The notes beneath the pieces were generated by a model. The model was not told the origin of the DNA and did no database searches. It saw only the letters and a list, made by a program, of their open reading frames with translations. Both the position numbers and the translations under genes were made by a program. A DNA stretch of 64,000 bases, taken from assembly GCF_036346615.1 (NCBI RefSeq), contig NZ_CP107836.1, forward strand, positions 1,922,001-1,986,000, in the 5' to 3' direction. The first letter of the stretch is position 1, and every line of letters begins with the position of its first letter. Below, one piece after another: positions 1-8,374 of this stretch. Origin of the DNA: Streptomyces sp. NBC_00523. GTDB lineage: Bacteria; Actinomycetota; Actinomycetes; Streptomycetales; Streptomycetaceae.

Positions 1-581
1 GCGACAAGGACGGTGTCCTCTGGTACTACCGGGGCAGCGGCAACCCGGACAAGCCGTACATGGCCCGGCTCAAGGTCGGCAGCGGCTGGAACCAGTACAG
101 CAGCCTCAACGGCATGCGCGACCTCGACGGTGACGGCAAGGCCGACATGATCGCGCGCAACGCCGCCGGGGACATCTACTTCTACAAGGGCACGGGCACC
201 CCGGAGAAGCCCTTCGCCCCCAAGGCGAAGATCGGGTACGGCTGGCAGATCTACGACCAGATCGTCTCCACCGGCGACCTCAACGGCGACGGCAAGGCGG
301 ACTTCGTGGCCCGGGACAAGTCCGGGGTGCTGTGGATCTACACGGGCACCGGCTCGGCCACCAAGCCGTACGACGCGCGGGTCAAGATCGGTTCGGGCTG
401 GGGCAAGTACAAGCTGCTGCTCGGCCCGAGCGACCTGGACCGTGACGGCCGGGGCGACCTGGTCGGCGTGGACTCGGCCGGGGACTTCTGGTTCTACCAC
501 TCCACCGGCAAGGTGACGGCCCCGTTCGCGACGAAGTCGCAGGTCGGGGACGGCTGGCAGATCTACGACACCCTGTTCTAG
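1..581 (+). CDS. FG-GAP/VCBS repeat protein, C-terminal part (5' truncated by window edge)
   Basis: The reading frame is open from the first bases of the window (frame starting at base 3) to the TAG at 579-581, so the apparent ATG at 60 is internal. The protein consists of repeats of about 50 residues, each with a calcium-loop-like motif (DLDGDGKAD, DLNGDGKAD, DLDRDGRGD) and an aromatic strand such as LWYYRGSG or IYFYKGTG. These are FG-GAP/VCBS repeats, which form beta-propeller blades in secreted proteins. At least three and a half blades are visible. The N-terminal part, including any enzymatic domain or signal peptide, lies outside the window, so the activity cannot be stated. A strong terminator follows directly. 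Confidence 0.85.
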   Translation, partial: DKDGVLWYYRGSGNPDKPYMARLKVGSGWNQYSSLNGMRDLDGDGKADMIARNAAGDIYFYKGTGTPEKPFAPKAKIGYGWQIYDQIVSTGDLNGDGKADFVARDKSGVLWIYTGTGSATKPYDARVKIGSGWGKYKLLLGPSDLDRDGRGDLVGVDSAGDFWFYHSTGKVTAPFATKSQVGDGWQIYDTLF

Positions 582-604
582 CCGACCGGACGTCTCGTGC
601 GCGC

Positions 605-642
605 GGGGCCCTTTCCCACCCGGCCGGGTGGGAAAGGGCCCC
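605..642. terminator. Intrinsic terminator after the FG-GAP gene
   Basis: A perfect 38-bp palindrome (two 19-nt arms beginning GGGGCCCTTTCCC) lies 23 bases after the stop codon. There is no clear T-tract, which is common for Streptomyces terminators. It separates the upstream gene from the trp leader. Confidence 0.8.
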
Positions 643-661
643 GCCGCCGTCCGGCGTGGGC

Positions 662-667
662 TAGGGT
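662..667 (+). promoter_or_regulatory. Probable -10 element of the trp leader transcript
   Basis: TAGGGT lies 7 bases before the ATG of the Trp leader peptide. This spacing would put the transcription start at or next to that ATG, i.e. a leaderless leader peptide. No good -35 hexamer is visible because that region overlaps the preceding terminator. Confidence 0.5.
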
Positions 668-674
668 ACGGGGC

Positions 675-731
675 ATGTTCGCGCACTCGACCCGTAACTG
701 GTGGTGGACCGCTCATCCGGCGGCCCGCTGA
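675..731 (+). CDS. trpL: Trp operon leader peptide (18 aa)
   Basis: This short ORF encodes MFAHSTRNWWWTAHPAAR with three consecutive Trp codons (TGG at 699-707) and stops at TGA 729-731. A leader peptide with tandem Trp codons directly before a GC-rich terminator hairpin and an anthranilate synthase gene is the classical arrangement for transcription attenuation by charged tRNA-Trp. A comparable attenuator is known for the fused anthranilate synthase gene of Streptomyces venezuelae. The start follows a -10-like TAGGGT by 7 bases and has no Shine-Dalgarno sequence, which suggests leaderless translation. Confidence 0.85.
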   Translation: MFAHSTRNWWWTAHPAAR

Positions 732-754
732 TCGCGCGTACACACTGACGCAGA

Positions 755-777
755 GGCCGCCCGAGGGGCGGCCTTTT
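755..777 (+). terminator. Trp attenuator hairpin
   Basis: GGCCGCC (755-761) pairs with GGCGGCC (767-773) and is followed by TTTT. This rho-independent terminator sits 23 bases after the leader-peptide stop and 51 bases before trpEG. It should form when Trp is plentiful; ribosome stalling at the Trp codons should favour an alternative fold. Confidence 0.8.
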
Positions 778-828
778 CCGTGTCCACGGGCCGTTCCTCC
801 CAGCTGATTCCCTGGAAGGAACCGACCC

Positions 829-2697
829 ATGAGCTTCGACCGACTCCTGCGCGACGACTGCCCGCCGTTCGCCCTGCTGCGCCGCCGCACCCCCGGCCAC
901 GACCACGACACCGTCGAGGTGCTGGTCGGCCGGGTGCACGAGGCGGACCGGCTCGCCGACGTCCCCGTCGGTGACCTGCCGTCCCTGGCGCTCGTGCCGT
1001 TCCGGCAGATCGCGGAGCGCGGTTTCGACGTACGCGACGACGGCACCCCGCTGTCGGTCCTGGTCGCGGACGAGACGTACACGATGCCCCTGGACGAGGC
1101 GCTGGACGCGCTCCCCCGTCACGAAGTCCGCGTGGAGGACGGGGAGTTCGATGTCAGCGACGAGGAGTACGCCGGGACCGTGCGGCGGGTGATCGAGGAC
1201 GAGATCGGCCGGGGCGAGGGCGCGAACTTCGTGATCCGGCGGACGTTCCGGGGCCGGATCGACGGCTTCGGCCGGGCGGACGCGCTGGCCCTGTTCCGGC
1301 GGCTGCTGGCGGGCGAGCGGGGTGCGTACTGGACGTTTGTCGTGCACACCGGCGACCGTGTGCTCGTCGGTGCCAGCCCCGAGGTGCATGTGCGGATGTC
1401 CGGCGGGACCGTCGTGATGAACCCGATCAGCGGCACCTACCGCTATCCCGCCGAGGGGCCCACCCCCGAGAGCCTGCTCGCCTTCCTCGGCGACCGCAAG
1501 GAGACCGAGGAGCTCTCCATGGTGGTCGACGAGGAGCTGAAGATGATGTGCACCGTCGGCGACATGGGCGGGGTGGTGATCGGCCCGCGCCTCAAGGAGA
1601 TGGCCCATCTCGCGCACACCGAGTACGAGTTGCGCGGACGCTCCTCGCTGGACGTACGGGAGGTGCTGAAGGAGACCATGTTCGCGGCGACCGTGACCGG
1701 CTCCCCCGTGCAGAACGCCTGCCGCGTCATCGAGCGGTACGAGGACGGCGGGCGCGGCTACTACGCGGGCGCGCTGGCCCTGCTGCGCCGGGAGCCCGAC
1801 GGCACCCAGACCCTGGACTCGCCGATCCTCATCCGGACCGCCGACATCGACGCGGACGGCACGCTGCGGGTGCCGGTCGGGGCCACCCTGGTCCGCCACT
1901 CCGATCCGGAGAGCGAGGTCGCCGAGACCCACGCCAAGGCGGCCGGCGTCCTCGCCGCCCTCGGCGTCCGCCCGGCCCGCCCGGAGGCCGAGCGGGAGCG
2001 GCCCCGGCTGGCCGACGACCCCCGGGTGCGGGAGGCGCTGGACGCCCGGCGCAACGGCCTCGCCCCGTTCTGGCTGCGGATGCAGGAGCGCGCCGCCGAC
2101 CGCACCGGCCACGCCCTGGTGGTGGACGGCGAGGACACGTTCACCGCGATGCTCGGGCACCTGCTGCGCGCCTCGGGGCTCGACGTCACCGTGCGCCGCT
2201 ACGACGAGCCGGGGCTGCGGGACGCGGTGCGGGCGCACGAGGGGCCCGTGGTCCTCGGCCCCGGCCCGGGGAATCCGGCGGACGCGGCCGACCCGAAGAT
2301 GCGGCTGCTGCGCGCGATGGCCGCCGAGCTGGTCCGGGACCACCGGCACGGGCTGCTCGGGGTGTGCCTGGGCCATGAGCTGATCGCGGCCGAACTGGGC
2401 CTGGAGATCGTCCGCAAGGCGGTGCCGTACCAGGGGGCGCAGACCCGTATCGACCTGTTCGGGCGGCCCGAGACGGTCGGCTTCTACAACAGCTTCACCG
2501 CGCGCTGCGACGACTCCGGGGCGGCGGAGCTGGCGGCGCACGGCATCGAGGCGAGCCGGGACGAGGTGTCCGGGGAGCTGCACGCGCTGCGCGGGGCCGG
2601 GTTCGCCTCGGTGCAGTTCCACCCGGAGTCGGTGCTGACGCTGCGCGGGGCGGCGATCGTGTCCGAGCTGCTAGCGGGGCTGCCGGTGCGCGGCTGA
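829..2697 (+). CDS. trpEG: Fused anthranilate synthase (TrpE-TrpG), 622 aa
   Basis: Converts chorismate plus glutamine to anthranilate, the first step of tryptophan synthesis. The N-terminal two thirds is a chorismate-binding TrpE-type domain with recognisable blocks such as GASPEVHVRMSGG, NPISGTYRYP and DEELKMMC. From about residue 430 a class I glutamine amidotransferase domain follows, with nucleophile Cys513 in GVCLGHE and His598/Glu600 in FHPES. The ATG at 829 follows a GGAAGGA Shine-Dalgarno at 814-820. Expression should be controlled by the Trp attenuator just upstream. The fused E-G form occurs in many actinomycetes, both in primary metabolism and in antibiotic clusters. Here the trp attenuator favours a tryptophan-supply role. 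trpD is in the same window about 24 kb away. Confidence 0.93.
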   Translation: MSFDRLLRDDCPPFALLRRRTPGHDHDTVEVLVGRVHEADRLADVPVGDLPSLALVPFRQIAERGFDVRDDGTPLSVLVADETYTMPLDEALDALPRHEVRVEDGEFDVSDEEYAGTVRRVIEDEIGRGEGANFVIRRTFRGRIDGFGRADALALFRRLLAGERGAYWTFVVHTGDRVLVGASPEVHVRMSGGTVVMNPISGTYRYPAEGPTPESLLAFLGDRKETEELSMVVDEELKMMCTVGDMGGVVIGPRLKEMAHLAHTEYELRGRSSLDVREVLKETMFAATVTGSPVQNACRVIERYEDGGRGYYAGALALLRREPDGTQTLDSPILIRTADIDADGTLRVPVGATLVRHSDPESEVAETHAKAAGVLAALGVRPARPEAERERPRLADDPRVREALDARRNGLAPFWLRMQERAADRTGHALVVDGEDTFTAMLGHLLRASGLDVTVRRYDEPGLRDAVRAHEGPVVLGPGPGNPADAADPKMRLLRAMAAELVRDHRHGLLGVCLGHELIAAELGLEIVRKAVPYQGAQTRIDLFGRPETVGFYNSFTARCDDSGAAELAAHGIEASRDEVSGELHALRGAGFASVQFHPESVLTLRGAAIVSELLAGLPVRG

Positions 2698-2710
2698 GGC
2701 GGTTCCCCGG

Positions 2711-2735
2711 GCCCCGGGGTCTCAGGTCCCGGGGC
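2711..2735. terminator. Possible terminator between convergent trpEG and dehydrogenase
   Basis: GCCCCGGG (2711-2718) and CCCGGGGC (2728-2735) can pair across a 9-nt loop. The hairpin overlaps the 3' end of the minus-strand dehydrogenase gene, so it would mainly serve the plus-strand transcript. Confidence 0.4.
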
Positions 2736-3726
2736 GGGCCGGGACCAGGACGTTGTCGCTGTGGCGGCCGGCCAGGTAGTCGCCGACGTTCTCGACGGTG
2801 GCGTCGATGATCTGGCCGACCGCGTCCTCGGTGTAGTACGCCTGGTGCGAGGTGACGATGACGTTCGGGAAGGTCACGAGCCGGGCCAGGGTGTCGTCGT
2901 CCACGCCCTCCAGGGACTTGTCCAGGAAGAACAGCCCGGCCTCCGCCTCGTACACATCCAGTCCGACGCCGAGGAAGCGGCCCACGCGCAGCTCGCCGAC
3001 CAGGGCCGAGGTGTCGATGAGGCCGCCCCGGCTGGAGTTGACGAGGATCGCGTCGTCCTTCATCAGGGCGAGGGCGTCCTTGTCGATGAGGTGGTGCGTC
3101 GACGGGAGCAGCGGCACGTGCAGGCTGACCAGGTCGGACTCGGCGAGCAGCCGCTCCTTGTCGACGTACCGCATGCCCAGCTCGACGCAGGCCGGGTTCT
3201 CGGCGACGTCCCAGCCGAGCAGCTTCATGCCGAAGCCGTGGGCGATCCGGGTGAACGCCTCGCCGATCTTGCCGGTGCCGATGACGCCCACCGTGCGGCC
3301 GTGCATGTCGCGGCCGAGGAGCCCGTCGAGCCGGAAGTCGAAGTCGCGGGTGCGGCTCGCGGCCCGGATCACCCGGCGGTTGACCGCCATGGCGAGCGTC
3401 CAGGCGAACTCCGCGACCGAGTACGGCGAGTAGTACGAGACCCGGGCGACGCGCAGGGCCAGGCGCTCGGCGACGTCCAGGTCGATGTTGTTGAAGCCGG
3501 TGGAGCGCTGGGCGATCATCTGGGTGCCGCCGGCGGCGAGGGTCTGCAGGACCGCGCTGCCCAGGTCGGCGTTGACGCTGGTGGAGATGACCTCGTAGCC
3601 CGCCGCGATGGGGGCGGTGTCCCGGTTCAGGAAGACGTCCAGGCAGCGGACTTCGTGCTTCCCGGCGAACGCCTTCTCGATCAGCGGCTTCTCGTCGGAC
3701 TGCACTCCGAAGGCCAGGATCTCCAC
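2722..3726 (-). CDS. D-2-hydroxyacid dehydrogenase (D-lactate dehydrogenase-like)
   Basis: A 334-aa NAD-dependent oxidoreductase of the D-isomer-specific 2-hydroxyacid dehydrogenase family, whose members reduce a 2-keto acid such as pyruvate. The Rossmann motif is GRTVGVIGTGKIGEAF, and family blocks such as STGFNNIDLD, VNSSRGGLID and the catalytic-His region TSHQAYYT are present. The length is typical of D-lactate dehydrogenases. I chose the GTG at 3726 because an AGGGGAGA Shine-Dalgarno lies just upstream and the product starts VEILAFGV, like the usual family N-terminus. An ATG at 3765 would add 13 unconserved residues. The frame stays open much further upstream across macR, but that part is a shadow. 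The substrate is not proven. Confidence 0.85.
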   Translation of the reverse strand: MEILAFGVQSDEKPLIEKAFAGKHEVRCLDVFLNRDTAPIAAGYEVISTSVNADLGSAVLQTLAAGGTQMIAQRSTGFNNIDLDVAERLALRVARVSYYSPYSVAEFAWTLAMAVNRRVIRAASRTRDFDFRLDGLLGRDMHGRTVGVIGTGKIGEAFTRIAHGFGMKLLGWDVAENPACVELGMRYVDKERLLAESDLVSLHVPLLPSTHHLIDKDALALMKDDAILVNSSRGGLIDTSALVGELRVGRFLGVGLDVYEAEAGLFFLDKSLEGVDDDTLARLVTFPNVIVTSHQAYYTEDAVGQIIDATVENVGDYLAGRHSDNVLVPARPGT

Positions 3727-3806
3727 GACGTCTCCCCTGTCTGCGTGCTGCGCGCGGCCGGTCATCGCGAATATACGGCGGGGCGCCCGGCCGCGCCGCT
3801 CAGGCT

Positions 3807-4499
3807 TTACGCGTCGTCGAGCCCGCGCTCTATGGCGTACCGCACCAGCTCGACGCGGTTGTGCAGCTGGAGCTTGCCCAGGGTGTTCTGGACGTGGTTC
3901 TGCACGGTCCGGTGCGAGATGACGAGCCGTTCCGCGATCTGCTTGTACGAGAGCCCCTTGGCCACGAGCCGCAGCACCTCGGTCTCCCGGTCGGTCAGCT
4001 CCGGGGCCTTGGGCTCGTCGGACGCGGCCGGGGCGGGCTCCGAGGCCAGCCGTCGGTACTCGCCGAGGACCAGACCGGCCAGCCCCGGGGTGAAGACCGC
4101 GTCGCCCGCGGCGGTGCGGCGGACGGCCTCGGTCAGCTCCTGGGTGCTCGCCGACTTCATCAGGTAGCCGGTGGCACCGGACTTGACCGCCTCCAGGACG
4201 TCGGCGTGCTCGCCGCTGGCAGAGAGCACGAGGACCCGCAGCCCGGGCTGGCTGCCGACGAGCTCCTTGCAGACCTGCACCCCGGGCAGGCCGGGCAGAT
4301 TGAGGTCGAGGACGAGGACGTCCGGGGTGACGGCCCCGGCCCGGCGGACGGCCTGGGGCCCGTCGCCCGCGGTGGCCACCACGTCGAAGCCGGCCTCGGC
4401 TAGGTCGCGGGCCACGGCGTCGCGCCACATCGGGTGGTCGTCCACCACCATCACCCTGATCGCCGGCTGCCCGGTGGCCTCTTCGTGTGTCGCGCTCAT
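3807..4499 (-). CDS. macR: MacR-like NarL/LuxR-family response regulator
   Basis: A 230-aa response regulator with an N-terminal receiver domain (VMVVDDHPMWRDAV acidic pocket; phospho-acceptor Asp in VLVLDLNLPG; SASG switch; KSA lysine) and a C-terminal LuxR-type helix-turn-helix (LTDREVLRLVAKG-like block, ISHRTVQNHVQNTL). Its ATG overlaps the stop codon of the sensor kinase by 4 bases (ATGA), indicating translational coupling. Sequence type and neighbours (trpEG and dehydrogenase on one side, PlsC-like acyltransferase on the other) match MacRS of Streptomyces coelicolor, reported to influence morphogenesis and actinorhodin production. The identity is from memory of family and order, not from a search. 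Confidence 0.85.
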   Translation of the reverse strand: MSATHEEATGQPAIRVMVVDDHPMWRDAVARDLAEAGFDVVATAGDGPQAVRRAGAVTPDVLVLDLNLPGLPGVQVCKELVGSQPGLRVLVLSASGEHADVLEAVKSGATGYLMKSASTQELTEAVRRTAAGDAVFTPGLAGLVLGEYRRLASEPAPAASDEPKAPELTDRETEVLRLVAKGLSYKQIAERLVISHRTVQNHVQNTLGKLQLHNRVELVRYAIERGLDDA

Positions 4500-5728
4500 C
4501 GGACCGACCCCGCCTTCCCCCGTGAAACCTTAGGAACCTTCAATTCGACCTCGGTGCCCTGTCCGGGGACCGAGATCAGCTCTGCCGTACCGCCCAGATC
4601 GCGCAGCCGGCCGCGGATCGACAGGGCGACCCCGAGCCGCCCCTCCCCCTCGGCCTGCGCGAGCCGTCCCTCGGGGATGCCGGGCCCGTCGTCCCGGACC
4701 GTGACGATGACCTCGTCCGGCCAGTCCTCCAGCAGGATCCACGCCTGGGCGCCCTCGCCCGCGTGCACCCGGACATTGTCCAGGGCGGCGCCGACCGCGG
4801 CCGCCAGCTCCGCCGCCGCGGCGGACGGCAGCATGACCGGGGCGCCGGGCTCCGCGAAGCTGGTGCGGGATCCGGCGTGCGGGGCGAGCAGTGCGCGCAG
4901 GTCGGTCTCGCCGCCGTCCCCGGCGCCCGCTTCGTCGTCGTCCGTCTCGACGGTCCGGACGACGGCGCCCTCGGAGGCGTCCTCGGAGAGCCGGGTGGGC
5001 GGCACGAGGCCGCTGGAGACCAGGGTGCGCAGGGCGACCTCCTGCTCCCCGGCCATCCGGCCGAGCTCCGCCGCCTCGCCGCCGAGCGCGGCACCACGCC
5101 GCTGGACCATCGCGAGGACCTGGAGCACGCCGTCGTGGATGTCCCGGGCGAGGCGTTCGCGTTCGCGGGTGGCGGCCTCGATCTCCAGGGCGCGGGCGAG
5201 GGTGCGCTCACTGGCCCGGGCGACCTCCACCACGTAACCGATGGCGATGGAGGCGACCCAGACCAGCATCACGTTGTGCAGGGTGTCGCGGCTGGGCTCG
5301 CCGCGCTCGATGAGGTTGGCGACGGCGACCAGGCTGGAGGCGAAGCCCGCCCAGCGCCAGCCGCCCTTGATCGCGAAGGCCAGCACGGAGCCCGCGGTCC
5401 AGATGGACGGCAGGGTCGGCCCGTCGACGTGCTGCGCCTGGAAGTCGGCGAGCGGGGTGACCACGATCCCGATGAGGGCGATGGCCAGGTCCGCGCCCAG
5501 GAAGCGCTTGGTGCAGGCGGCGGCGCTGCCCGTCTTCGGCAGGGTGGCGAGCGTCCAGACGCCCATCAGCGACAGGAAGGTGATCGCTATCCAGGGCCGC
5601 TCGTAGTCGTGCCGGGCGAAGGCGGCGAGCAGGATCGCGTAGACCATCGTCAGCACGCGGTACGCCGTCAGTGCGCGCCACAGCGGCTGCTCCACCGACA
5701 TCCGGACCACGCGTACGCGTTTGACCAT
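4496..5728 (-). CDS. macS: MacS-family membrane sensor histidine kinase
   Basis: A 410-aa kinase with an N-terminal membrane domain of about five hydrophobic segments (residues about 20-170), then a HisKA_3-type dimerisation region with the phospho-acceptor in LARDIHDGVLQVLAMV, and a HATPase_c domain (AALDNVRVHAGEGAQ, VRDDGPGIPEGR, GRLGVALSIRGR). The DIHDG motif is typical of kinases that partner NarL-type regulators. A linker with acidic stretches (ETDDDEAGAG) separates the DHp and ATPase parts. The ATG at 5728 is preceded by GGGGGAG. It forms an operon with macR through a 4-bp overlap. The signal is unknown from sequence. Confidence 0.88.
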   Translation of the reverse strand: MVKRVRVVRMSVEQPLWRALTAYRVLTMVYAILLAAFARHDYERPWIAITFLSLMGVWTLATLPKTGSAAACTKRFLGADLAIALIGIVVTPLADFQAQHVDGPTLPSIWTAGSVLAFAIKGGWRWAGFASSLVAVANLIERGEPSRDTLHNVMLVWVASIAIGYVVEVARASERTLARALEIEAATRERERLARDIHDGVLQVLAMVQRRGAALGGEAAELGRMAGEQEVALRTLVSSGLVPPTRLSEDASEGAVVRTVETDDDEAGAGDGGETDLRALLAPHAGSRTSFAEPGAPVMLPSAAAAELAAAVGAALDNVRVHAGEGAQAWILLEDWPDEVIVTVRDDGPGIPEGRLAQAEGEGRLGVALSIRGRLRDLGGTAELISVPGQGTEVELKVPKVSRGKAGSVR

Positions 5729-5767
5729 GCTGTTCTCCCCCGTCCCCCTGACGGACCGCGGCGCCGC

Positions 5768-6508
5768 TCAGGCGCTGTCGCCGTCGCCGTCCGTCTTCTT
5801 CGCGGCCTCGGACCGGCGCTTGGCCTCGTCGGCGATCTGCCGCTTGGCGGCGGTCGCGTAGATGTCGACGTACTCCTGGCCCGAGAGCTTCATGATCTCG
5901 TACATCACCTCGTCGGTGACCGAGCGCAGGATGAAGCGGTCGCCGTCCATGCCGTGGTAACGGCTGAAGTCGAGCGGCTTGCCGATCCGGATGCCGGGCC
6001 GCATCAGCTTGGGGATCACCTGGCCGGGCGGCTGGATCTTCTCCGTGTCGATCATCGCGACGGGGATGACCGGCGCCCCGGTGGCCAGCGCGACACGGGC
6101 GAGACCGCCGGGCTTGCCCCGGTAGAGGCGGCCGTCGGGCGACCGGGTGCCCTCGGGGTAGATGCCGAAGAGGCCGCCGCTCTCGACCACCTGGATGCCC
6201 GCCCGGATCGCCGCCTCACCGGCGCCGCGCGCGCCGGAGCGGTCGACGGGGAGCTGGCCGACGCCCTTGAAGAACGCGGCGGTGAGCTTGCCCTTCACCC
6301 CGGGCGCGGTGAAGTACTCGGCCTTCGCGATGAAGGTCACCTTCCGGTCCAGGACGGCCGGCAGGAAGAAGGAGTCGGAGAACGACAGGTGGTTGCTGGC
6401 GAGGATCGCGGGCCCGCGCGCGGGGATGTTCTCCAGGCCCTCCACCCACGGCCTGAAGGCGAGCTTCAGCGACCCGCCGATGGAGAACTTCATAGCGCCG
6501 TAGATCAA
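5768..6508 (-). CDS. 1-acyl-sn-glycerol-3-phosphate acyltransferase (PlsC-like)
   Basis: A 246-aa membrane-associated acyltransferase, probably making phosphatidic acid for phospholipid synthesis. It has the catalytic NHxxxxD motif (ASNHLSFSDSFFLP) and the acceptor-binding block GIYPEGTRSPDGRLYRG. The start is probably the TTG at 6508, which has an AGGAGG Shine-Dalgarno 8 bases upstream. The ATG at 6493 is too far from that site, though either start leaves the enzyme intact. It lies 39 bases upstream of macS on the same strand, so co-transcription is possible. Confidence 0.88.
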   Translation of the reverse strand: MIYGAMKFSIGGSLKLAFRPWVEGLENIPARGPAILASNHLSFSDSFFLPAVLDRKVTFIAKAEYFTAPGVKGKLTAAFFKGVGQLPVDRSGARGAGEAAIRAGIQVVESGGLFGIYPEGTRSPDGRLYRGKPGGLARVALATGAPVIPVAMIDTEKIQPPGQVIPKLMRPGIRIGKPLDFSRYHGMDGDRFILRSVTDEVMYEIMKLSGQEYVDIYATAAKRQIADEAKRRSEAAKKTDGDGDSA

Positions 6509-6744
6509 CTCGGATGCCTCCTGTGTGCTGTCCGACAGACCTTAACCCGCCGTGTCCCCCTTCCTCCCGCCCGGCGCGGAAGGGCATACGCGGCCCGGGC
6601 CGTGACGGCCCTGGTCGGTGTCGGCCCGGTCGCGTACGGTGAAGTAATCCTCGCGTATCCCGTACATCCTTCCGAACCCCCCTTCCGAACCCCCCTTCCG
6701 CTCCCCGCTCGCTCCCCCGCGAGCCTCATGAATTGGAGACCCCG

Positions 6745-7527
6745 GTGCCGGTCCTTCCCGGAGCCGAGCCGTTCCGCCACGAGGGCGGAGAGGTCGGCGT
6801 CCTCCTCTGTCACGGATTCACCGGTTCCCCGCAGTCGCTGCGCCCCTGGGCCGACTATCTGGCCGAGCGGGACTTCACGGTCTCGCTGCCGCTGCTCCCC
6901 GGGCACGGCACGCGCTGGCAGGACATGCAGGTGACCGGCTGGCAGGACTGGTACGCGGAGGTCGACCGGGAGCTCCGCGGGCTGCTGGAGCGCTGCGAGC
7001 GGGTGTTCGTCTTCGGGCTCTCGATGGGCGGTGCGCTGGCGCTGCGGCTGGCCGCGAAGCACGGGGACGCGGTCAGCGGTCTGGTGCTCGTCAATCCGGC
7101 CAACAAGGTGCACGGCCTCGCGGCGCACGCGCTGCCGGTGGTCCGCCATCTGGTGCCGACGACGAAGGGCCTGGTCAGCGACATCGCCCTGGAGGGCGTC
7201 GCGGAGGTGGGCTACGACCGGGTGCCGCTGCACGCGGCGCACTCGGTGCGCAGGTTCTTCCGGCTGGTCGACGGCGAGCTGCCGCAGGTCACCCAGCCGC
7301 TCCTGCTGCTGCACAGCCCGCAGGACCATGTCGTGCCGCCCGCCGACTCGGCCCGCATCCTGAGCCGCGTCTCCTCGACGGACGTCCGGGAGATCCTGCT
7401 GGAACAGAGCTACCACGTGGCGACGTTGGACCATGATGCGAAGCGGATCTTCGACGAGAGTCTTGCGTTCATCGGCCGCCTCGCTCCGAGCGAGAAGGAT
7501 CAGGAGGGGGGTACGTCCAGTGGCTGA
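6745..7527 (+). CDS. Alpha/beta-hydrolase carboxylesterase
   Basis: A 260-aa esterase/lipase of the monoglyceride lipase/carboxylesterase type. The oxyanion-hole strand is LCHGFTGSP, the nucleophile lies in GLSMGGALAL, and the Asp and His of the triad are in HSPQDHVVPP and QSYHVATLDHD. The GTG at 6745 is preceded by GGAG with a 6-nt spacer and gives a product beginning VPVLPGAEPF. A TTG at 6733 would start within that Shine-Dalgarno and is less likely. It overlaps the next gene by 8 bases and so probably drives it by translational coupling. It is divergent from the PlsC-like gene. The natural substrate is unknown. Confidence 0.88.
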   Translation: MPVLPGAEPFRHEGGEVGVLLCHGFTGSPQSLRPWADYLAERDFTVSLPLLPGHGTRWQDMQVTGWQDWYAEVDRELRGLLERCERVFVFGLSMGGALALRLAAKHGDAVSGLVLVNPANKVHGLAAHALPVVRHLVPTTKGLVSDIALEGVAEVGYDRVPLHAAHSVRRFFRLVDGELPQVTQPLLLLHSPQDHVVPPADSARILSRVSSTDVREILLEQSYHVATLDHDAKRIFDESLAFIGRLAPSEKDQEGGTSSG

Positions 7528-8176
7528 GCACGACGCGGAGCGCGCGGGCAGCGAGGAGGAGCGGGAGCCGCTTCCCGCTGAGGGGGCGGCCGTCGCCGAC
7601 GACGCCGGGGCCCCGGTGGCCGGTGCGGCGGACGGACCGCTGGACGAGGAAGCCGTCTGGCGGGCCATCGTGGAGGGTTACGGGGAGGAGCCGCCGGACC
7701 CGCCGGGTGCGCGGCCCTTCCGGTCGATCGAGGACCTGGCGCTGCCGGACGACGGTCCGCTGACCGCCCCGGCCTCGGACAAGGGGCTCGGCAAGCGGCC
7801 GCCCAAGCCGAAGCAGGAGGACGACAAGCCGCTCGGCGGCTCCGTGGTCTTCGCGCCGGGCGTGGGCCCGCGCGACTTCGAGCCGGCCGACCCCGACGCG
7901 CCCGGCCCGGGCGGCGGGGACGACGACGAGGGGCACTTCGTGCCGCCGGAGCCGCCGCCGCTGCCGGAGGCCGACGTCACGGCGAAGTTCGCCTGGCTCG
8001 CGGTGGTCGGCGGGCCGGTGCTGATGCTGCTCGCGGTGCTGCTGTCCTGGGAGATGACCTGGTGGCTGACGACGGTCTGCGTCGGCGGCTTCCTGGGCGG
8101 TTTCGTGACACTGGTGGCGCGGATGGACTCCGACGAGGACGGCGACGACGACCCGGGCCGGGGCGCGGTGGTCTAG
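7520..8176 (+). CDS. Small acidic membrane protein of unknown function
   Basis: A 218-aa protein. Residues 1-150 are acidic, Pro-rich and probably disordered (AEHDAERAGSEEERE at the start). Two adjacent hydrophobic helices follow (FAWLAVVGGPVLMLLAVLL and TTVCVGGFLGGFVTLVA), and the tail is acidic (DSDEDGDDD). The GTG at 7520 has a GGAGGGGG Shine-Dalgarno inside the end of the esterase gene, so the two genes are coupled. This layout resembles conserved actinobacterial membrane proteins of unknown role next to such esterases. No catalytic motif is visible. Confidence 0.75.
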   Translation: MAEHDAERAGSEEEREPLPAEGAAVADDAGAPVAGAADGPLDEEAVWRAIVEGYGEEPPDPPGARPFRSIEDLALPDDGPLTAPASDKGLGKRPPKPKQEDDKPLGGSVVFAPGVGPRDFEPADPDAPGPGGGDDDEGHFVPPEPPPLPEADVTAKFAWLAVVGGPVLMLLAVLLSWEMTWWLTTVCVGGFLGGFVTLVARMDSDEDGDDDPGRGAVV

Positions 8177-8208
8177 GGCCTGTCCGGCGGATCTTCGCGG
8201 GACACCCC

Positions 8209-8374
8209 CTAGGGCCTTTCCTTTGGATCAGGCTGGATCAGGGAGCGGGGCGTGGTGCGTGTGGCTGCAAGGCGGAGGAGGGCGACAACGCGGAGCGTTG
8301 GCAACCGACGACAACGCCGCAGACACGCGTGCCACGCCCCGCGAGCCCAGCATGATCCAAAGGAAAGGCCCTAG
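8209..8374. repeat. MITE-like inverted-repeat element (166 bp)
   Basis: Perfect 22-bp terminal inverted repeats lie at 8209-8230 and 8353-8374 (outer end CTAGGGCCTTTCC). An inner imperfect pair (GCGGGGCGTGG near the left arm, CCACGCCCCGC near the right arm) lets the whole element fold into a long hairpin. No transposase is encoded. Just upstream, GGGCCTGTCCGGCGGATC at 8176-8193 resembles another short sequence that recurs in Streptomyces intergenic regions. The right arm supplies the TAG stop (8371-8373 on the minus strand) of the neighbouring phosphatase gene. Confidence 0.7.

Noticed and set aside
661..2622. Long minus-strand ORF of 653 codons
   Set aside because: It lies antisense to the clearly recognisable trpEG gene; its composition (repetitive Arg/Gly/Pro/Ala/Val) is typical of GC-rich shadow frames.
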